34,694 bases of DNA from Pseudomonadota bacterium (GTDB lineage: Bacteria > Pseudomonadota > Gammaproteobacteria > Burkholderiales > Burkholderiaceae): NCBI GenBank assembly GCA_029777935.1, contig JAKORH010000292.1, positions 1 to 34,694 of the forward strand, read 5' to 3'. Below are positions 30,762 to 34,694 of this stretch, in pieces. Position 1 is the stretch's first letter; each line of letters begins with the position of its first letter. The notes below the pieces were generated by a model. It ran no database searches and was not told the origin of the DNA. It saw only the letters and a list, made by a program, of their open reading frames with translations. The position numbers and the translations under genes were made by a program.

Positions 30762-31949
30762 ATGACGAGGATGATCAAGCTGGCACCGCTGGCGATCGCA
30801 CTTGCGGTCGCGCTGGCGGCCTGCAGCAAGAAGGAAGAGCCGGCCAGGAAGGAAGCTGAAGCCGCCAAGCCCGCGGCGCCGGCCGAAACGGTGGTCAAGA
30901 TCGGGCACGTTGCGCCGCTGACCGGGGCGATCGCGCACCTGGGCAAGGACAACGAGAACGGCGCTCGTCTGGCAGTCGAAGAGATCAACGCGGCCGGCGG
31001 CATCAAGGCCGGCGGCACGACTTACAAGCTCGAACTGGTCGCCGAGGACGACAAGGCGGACCCGAAGGAAGGCACGATCGCCGCGCAGAAGATCGTCGAC
31101 TCGGGCGCGGTCGCCATCGTCGGTCACCTGAACTCGGGCACGTCGATCCCGGCGTCGAAGATCTACGCCGACGCCAACATGTCGCAGATCTCGCCGTCGG
31201 CGACCAACCCCAAGTACACCGAGCAGGGCTTCAAGACCACCTTCCGCGTGGTCGCCAACGACAACCAGCAGGGCTCGGTGCTCGCCAACTACGCGGCTAC
31301 CGAGATGAAGGCCAAGACGATCGCGATCGTCGATGACCGCACCGCCTATGGCCAGGGCCTGGCCGACGTGGTCGAGAGAGTCGCGAAGGAAAAGGGCCTG
31401 AAGGTCGTCGCGCGCGAATTCGCGACCGACAAGACGACCGACTTCAGCGCGATCCTGACCAAGATTCGCGCCACCAGGCCCGACGTCCTGATGTACGGCG
31501 GCATGGACGCCACAGCGGGCCCGATGGCCAAGCAGATGAAACAGCTCGGCATCAAGGCGCATCTGCTGGCGGGCGACGGCGTGTGCTCGCCCGAGTTCAT
31601 CAAGCTGGCGGGCGACGCGGCGGGGATCCTCACCTGCTCGATGGCAGGCGAGGCGGTCGAGAAGCTCGCCAAGGGCGAGGAATTCAAGTCCAAGTACAAG
31701 GCCCGCTTCGGCACCGACGTTCAGGTCTACTCGCCGTACAGCTACGACGCCGTGTACGTGATCGCCGAGGCGATCAAGCGCGCCGGCAAGGCCGACCGCG
31801 CGTCGATCACCGCCGCGATGCCCGCCACCGACTACGCGGGCCTGACCGGCCAGATCCAGTTCGACCCGAAGGGCGACATCAAGAACGGCGCCATCTCGCT
31901 GTTCAAGGTCAAGGACGGCAAGCTCGATTATTTGTCGACCTCGCGCTAG
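30762..31949 (+). CDS. livK: Branched-chain amino-acid ABC transporter binding protein (lipoprotein)
   Basis: A 395-residue type I periplasmic binding protein. IGHVAPLTGAIAHLGKDNEN and GARLAVEEINAAGGI open the ligand domain, with VGHLNSGTSIPASKIYA, VDDRTAYGQGLADVV and PYSYDAVYVIAEAI later. The signal ends in LAAC with Cys21, followed by a charged linker (SKKEEPARKEAEAAKPAAP), so it is probably a lipoprotein rather than a free protein. ATG 30762 is preferred; GTG 30756 is an alternative. An intrinsic terminator separates it from livH. Confidence 0.93.
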   Translation: MTRMIKLAPLAIALAVALAACSKKEEPARKEAEAAKPAAPAETVVKIGHVAPLTGAIAHLGKDNENGARLAVEEINAAGGIKAGGTTYKLELVAEDDKADPKEGTIAAQKIVDSGAVAIVGHLNSGTSIPASKIYADANMSQISPSATNPKYTEQGFKTTFRVVANDNQQGSVLANYAATEMKAKTIAIVDDRTAYGQGLADVVERVAKEKGLKVVAREFATDKTTDFSAILTKIRATRPDVLMYGGMDATAGPMAKQMKQLGIKAHLLAGDGVCSPEFIKLAGDAAGILTCSMAGEAVEKLAKGEEFKSKYKARFGTDVQVYSPYSYDAVYVIAEAIKRAGKADRASITAAMPATDYAGLTGQIQFDPKGDIKNGAISLFKVKDGKLDYLSTSR

Positions 31950-31976
31950 ACGGACGGGACGATCGAAAGGGGAAGA

Positions 31977-32000
31977 ACGGCACCCGCGGGTGCCGTTTTT
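31977..32000 (+). terminator. Terminator between livK and livH
   Basis: ACGGCACCC (31977-31985) pairs with GGGTGCCGT (31988-31996), followed by a T-run ending at 32000. As an intra-operon terminator it would let livK be expressed above the permease genes, a common design. Confidence 0.9.
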
Positions 32001-32087
32001 CATGACAGGCTGCGCCGCGGCATCGCGACTTGATAGGATGCGCGGTCGCGCGCAGCTCACCACCCTCCGCGGCGGAAAAAGGGGCCC

Positions 32088-33017
32088 ATGGACACCCTCC
32101 TGCAGCAGATCTTCAATGGCCTGGTACTCGGCAGCCTGTACTCGCTGATCGCGCTCGGCTACACGATGGTGTACGGCATCCTGAACCTGATCAATTTCGC
32201 GCACGGCGAGGTGCTGATGATCGGGGCGATGACGGCGCTGACGACCATCGCGCTGCTGCAGGCGCAGTTCCCGAACGCGCCGGGCTGGCTGCTGCTGATC
32301 GCGGGCACTGCGACGGCGATTCCGGTGTGCGTGATCGTGAGCCTGATCATCGAGCGCGTCGCGTACCGGCCGCTGCGCAACGCGCCGCGGCTGGCGCCCC
32401 TGATCACGGCGATCGGAGTGTCGATCACGCTGCAGACGCTGGCGATGATGATCTGGGGCCGCAACTACCTGACGTTCCCGTCGCTGCTGCCGTCGGACCC
32501 GATCAACTTCCTCGGCGCGACGATCACCGTGACCAAGATCCTCGTGATCGTGCTTTCGGCCGTGATCATGTTCGCGCTGATGCTGCTGGTGAACCGCACC
32601 CGGCTCGGCCGCGCGATGCGCGCGACCGCCGAGAACCCGCGCGTGGCGGGCCTGATGGGCGTGAACCCGAACTACGTGATCGCGCTGACCTTCGCGATCG
32701 GCGCCGCGCTCGCCGCGGTCGCGGGCGTGATGATCGCGGCGACCTACTCGGTCGTGCACTTCTACATGGGCTTCATCCCCGGGCTGAAGGCGTTCACCGC
32801 CGCCGTGCTGGGCGGCATCGGCAACATCCCCGGCGCGATGGTCGGCGGCATCCTGCTCGGCTTGATCGAGGCGCTCGGCGCCGGCTACATCGGACAGCTC
32901 ACCGGCGGCATCCTCGGCTCGAACTACCAGGACGTGTTCGCGTTCATCGTGCTGTGCCTGGTGCTGATCCTGCGACCGTCGGGCCTGCTAGGCGAGCGCG
33001 TCGCCGACCGCGCGTAG
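32088..33017 (+). CDS. livH: Branched-chain amino-acid permease LivH
   Basis: A 309-residue inner-membrane permease. Typical segments are GLVLGSLYSLIALGYTMVYG, LINFAHGEVLMIGAM, RTRLGRAMRATAENPRVAGL (the ATPase-coupling loop) and FIPGLKAFTAAVLGGIGNIP. With LivM it forms the channel of the LIV-type transporter. The start at 32088 follows AAAAGGGG, an adequate ribosome-binding site, 138 bases after livK and beyond its terminator. Confidence 0.94.
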   Translation: MDTLLQQIFNGLVLGSLYSLIALGYTMVYGILNLINFAHGEVLMIGAMTALTTIALLQAQFPNAPGWLLLIAGTATAIPVCVIVSLIIERVAYRPLRNAPRLAPLITAIGVSITLQTLAMMIWGRNYLTFPSLLPSDPINFLGATITVTKILVIVLSAVIMFALMLLVNRTRLGRAMRATAENPRVAGLMGVNPNYVIALTFAIGAALAAVAGVMIAATYSVVHFYMGFIPGLKAFTAAVLGGIGNIPGAMVGGILLGLIEALGAGYIGQLTGGILGSNYQDVFAFIVLCLVLILRPSGLLGERVADRA

Positions 33018-33028
33018 GAGCGGCTGTG

Positions 33029-33145
33029 ATGCGCCGCTTCCCTCACCCCTTCCCCCTCTCCATCCCCGTCTCCCACCAGGAGAGGGGAAGTTCTTTGGAC
33101 CGCGCCCGACTGATGTCGTGCGCGGTCAGGTGGAGTACGCCATGA
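33029..33145 (+). repeat. Repeat element and 38-codon linking frame between livH and livM
   Basis: CTTCCCCCTCTCC (33049-33061) and GGAGAGGGGAAG (33079-33090) pair almost perfectly. A second perfect hairpin, GACCGCGC/GCGCGGTC, lies at 33098-33127. A frame starts at ATG 33029, 11 bases after the livH stop with GGAG ahead of it. It runs through both hairpins and ends with a TGA that overlaps the livM start (ATGA, 33142-33145). The peptide contains PFPLSIPV and QERGSS, similar in phase to the next spacer. Confidence 0.6.
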
Positions 33146-34275
33146 CGCTGTTCTTTCCCAGCCTGCGCGACAAGCCGATGGCCGCGTTCGCGGCAACGTT
33201 CGTGGTCGGCGCTGTGCTGGTGGTGCTGCCGTTCGCCGCCGGCTATTTCGGCAATGCCTGGGTACGGGCGCTGGCGTTCGCCGCGCTGTACGTGATGCTC
33301 GCGCTCGGGCTGAACATCGTGGTGGGGTTCGCCGGCCTGCTCGACCTGGGGTACATCGCGTTCTACGCGGTCGGCGCCTACATGTACGCGCTGCTCGCCT
33401 CGCCGCACCTGACCAGCAACTTCGAGACGCTGGCCGCGATCTTCCCGCAGGGGCTGCACAACTCGGTCTGGCTGTCGATCCCGCTCGGCGCGGCGCTGGC
33501 CGCGTTCTTCGGCGTGGTGCTCGGCGCGCCGGTGCTGAAGCTGCGCGGCGACTACCTGGCGATCGTCACGCTCGGGTTCGGCGAGATCATCCGCATCTTC
33601 CTGAACAACCTGAACGCGCCGCTGAACTTCACCAACGGGCCGCAGGGCATCACGCTGATCGATCCGGTCAGGATCTTCGGCGTCAACTTCTCCAAGACGC
33701 AGACGCTGCTCGGCCTGTCGCTGCCGTCGGTGTACATGTACTACTACCTGTTCCTCGTGCTGACGATCCTGGCGATCGTGATCTGCATCCGGCTGCAGGA
33801 CTCGCGGCTGGGACGCGCCTGGATGGCGATCCGCGAGGACGACATCGCGGCCAAGGCGATGGGCGTCAACGTTCGCAACGTCAAGCTGCTCGCGTTCGCG
33901 CTCGGCGCCACGTTCGGCGGCGTCTCGGGCGCGATGTTCGCGGCATTCCAGGGCTTCGTGTCACCCGAGTCGTTCTCGCTGATGGAATCGATCATCGTGC
34001 TGGCGATGGTCGTGCTGGGCGGGCTCGGCCACATCCCCGGCGTGATCCTGGGCGCGATACTGCTGTCGATGTTCCCGGAGCTGCTGCGGCACACGGTGGT
34101 GCCGGTGCAGGAGCAATTGTTCGGCAAGGTGCTGGTCGACGCCGAGGTGCTGCGCATGCTGCTTTACGGGCTGGCGATGGTGGTCATCATGCTGTACCGG
34201 CCCAAGGGGCTGTGGCCCGCGCCCGAACACGGCGTGAACCCGGCCGCGCGGGCGGGCAAACCGCAGACGGCATGA
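33142..34275 (+). CDS. livM: Branched-chain amino-acid permease LivM
   Basis: A 377-residue permease with about nine to ten helices. Landmarks are YVMLALGLNIVVGFAGLLDL, YIAFYAVGAYMYALL, VLKLRGDYLAIVTLGFGEII, NGPQGI, RLGRAWMAIREDDIAAKAMG (the coupling loop) and VLGGLGHIPGVILGAILL. The start at 33142 has GGTGGAG seven bases upstream; an upstream in-frame GTG (33118) lies in the repeat. Its stop overlaps an ATG (34272-34275) that opens the next linking frame. Confidence 0.94.
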   Translation: MTLFFPSLRDKPMAAFAATFVVGAVLVVLPFAAGYFGNAWVRALAFAALYVMLALGLNIVVGFAGLLDLGYIAFYAVGAYMYALLASPHLTSNFETLAAIFPQGLHNSVWLSIPLGAALAAFFGVVLGAPVLKLRGDYLAIVTLGFGEIIRIFLNNLNAPLNFTNGPQGITLIDPVRIFGVNFSKTQTLLGLSLPSVYMYYYLFLVLTILAIVICIRLQDSRLGRAWMAIREDDIAAKAMGVNVRNVKLLAFALGATFGGVSGAMFAAFQGFVSPESFSLMESIIVLAMVVLGGLGHIPGVILGAILLSMFPELLRHTVVPVQEQLFGKVLVDAEVLRMLLYGLAMVVIMLYRPKGLWPAPEHGVNPAARAGKPQTA

Positions 34276-34379
34276 GAACCGACAGGTTCCGAATGGAGCG
34301 CGCGATGAAGGCCCCATCCTCACCCCCGCCCCTCTCCTCGACGGAAAGGGGAGTTTCGAGCGCTGCGCGGCCAAGATGA
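34272..34379 (+). repeat. Repeat element and 35-codon linking frame between livM and livG
   Basis: The ATG on the livM stop (ATGA, 34272) opens a 35-codon frame with further in-frame ATGs at 34293 and 34305, the latter preceded by GGAG. It ends with TGA 34377-34379, overlapping the livG ATG (ATGA). The frame crosses a repeat whose CCCCT/AGGGG stem (34329-34351) matches the type seen between livH and livM. The peptide has PPPLSSTERGVSS, in the same phase as the previous spacer. A GAACC-GACA-GGTTC hairpin (34276-34289) follows the livM stop. Confidence 0.6.
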
Positions 34380-34694
34380 CCGACACGATCCTCAACGTGC
34401 AGTCCGTCAACAAGCGCTTCGGCGGCTTGCAGGCGCTGTCCGAGGTCGGCCTCAGGATCCTGCGCGGTCAGATCTACGGCCTGATCGGACCCAATGGCGC
34501 CGGCAAGACGACCTTCTTCAACGTGATCACCGGGCTGTACCAGCCCGACACCGGCACGTTCGAACTCGACAGCAAGCCGTATTCGCCGAGCGAGCCGCAC
34601 CGGGTCGCCGAGGCCGGCATCGCGCGCACGTTCCAGAACATCCGCCTGTTTCCGGAGATGACCGCGCTGGAGAACGTGATGGTCGGCCGCCACG
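34376..34694 (+). CDS. livG: Branched-chain amino-acid ABC transporter ATPase LivG (cut by window end)
   Basis: The first 106 residues of an ABC ATPase. VQSVNKRFGGLQALSEVGL leads to Walker A GPNGAGKT (38-45), followed by FFNVITGLYQPDTGTFEL and GIARTFQNIRLFPEMTALEN (the Q-loop region of LivG). The signature and Walker B lie beyond the window. The ATG has no Shine-Dalgarno sequence of its own, and the upstream linking frame ends on it, so translation is probably coupled. livF is expected next. Confidence 0.93.
   Translation, partial: MTDTILNVQSVNKRFGGLQALSEVGLRILRGQIYGLIGPNGAGKTTFFNVITGLYQPDTGTFELDSKPYSPSEPHRVAEAGIARTFQNIRLFPEMTALENVMVGRH

Noticed and set aside
30597..32759. A 720-codon minus-strand frame opposite livK and livH
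   Set aside because: It is antisense to clear liv genes and has no family-like sequence; long antisense frames are expected at this GC content.

Overview
The window is GC-rich chromosomal DNA from a betaproteobacterium, most likely of the order Burkholderiales. Pointers are the neighbourhoods hrcA | nadK-recN, fur | bamE-dapB and zapA-6S RNA, a small Trp-rich membrane protein typical of that order, and family-level resemblance of almost every protein. Most of the window is housekeeping or transport. I see no phage, IS transposase, CRISPR array, tRNA or rRNA.

Layout: 1-1730 holds a dispersed repeat that abuts an orphan C-terminal gene fragment, a glycine-zipper envelope protein and a tiny membrane protein. 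1728-5503 holds an ArsN2-like acetyltransferase coupled to hemH, an unknown exported protein and hrcA. 5578-8137 is nadK-recN. fur (minus) and bamE (plus) diverge at 8740-8780. bamE starts a tightly coupled run: bamE-dapB-exbB-exbD-btuF-DUF2721-SRPBCC-like (8782-13258), whose last member looks frame-damaged. 13596-17735 (minus) is a cobalamin-riboswitch-controlled btuB-btuC-btuD operon. Together with btuF and exbBD this makes a nearly complete B12 uptake system split over two opposing operons, with no tonB in view. 17787-20650 is a coiled-coil protein, zapA, 6S RNA, an EVE protein, a TSUP permease and a Crp/Fnr regulator.

20960-25604 is the most interesting metabolic block. An oxalate-CoA-ligase-like enzyme and a PanE-family reductase lie on the minus strand. 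A UspA protein and an OFA (oxalate/formate antiporter) family transporter diverge from them. This can be read as oxalate uptake, activation to oxalyl-CoA and reduction to glyoxylate, the route known from Methylobacterium extorquens (where the reductase is called PanE2). A malonyl-CoA synthetase (matB) follows, then lgt, ilvD, a small Trp-rich protein, a c-type cytochrome and a branched-chain amino-acid ABC transporter (livK-livH-livM-livG, the last cut by the window end).

The non-coding structure is unusually rich. Palindromic repeats sit inside operons (exbB/exbD, btuC/btuD, livH/livM, livM/livG). In each case a short open frame starts at or just after the upstream stop and ends on, or within 10 bases of, the downstream start. 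A GAACCTAT-type palindrome recurs near gene ends. The btuB ribosome-binding site is buried in a 9-bp hairpin below the riboswitch. lgt and ilvD carry the same leader in front of their start codons. Function calls come from reading translations; no database search was possible.
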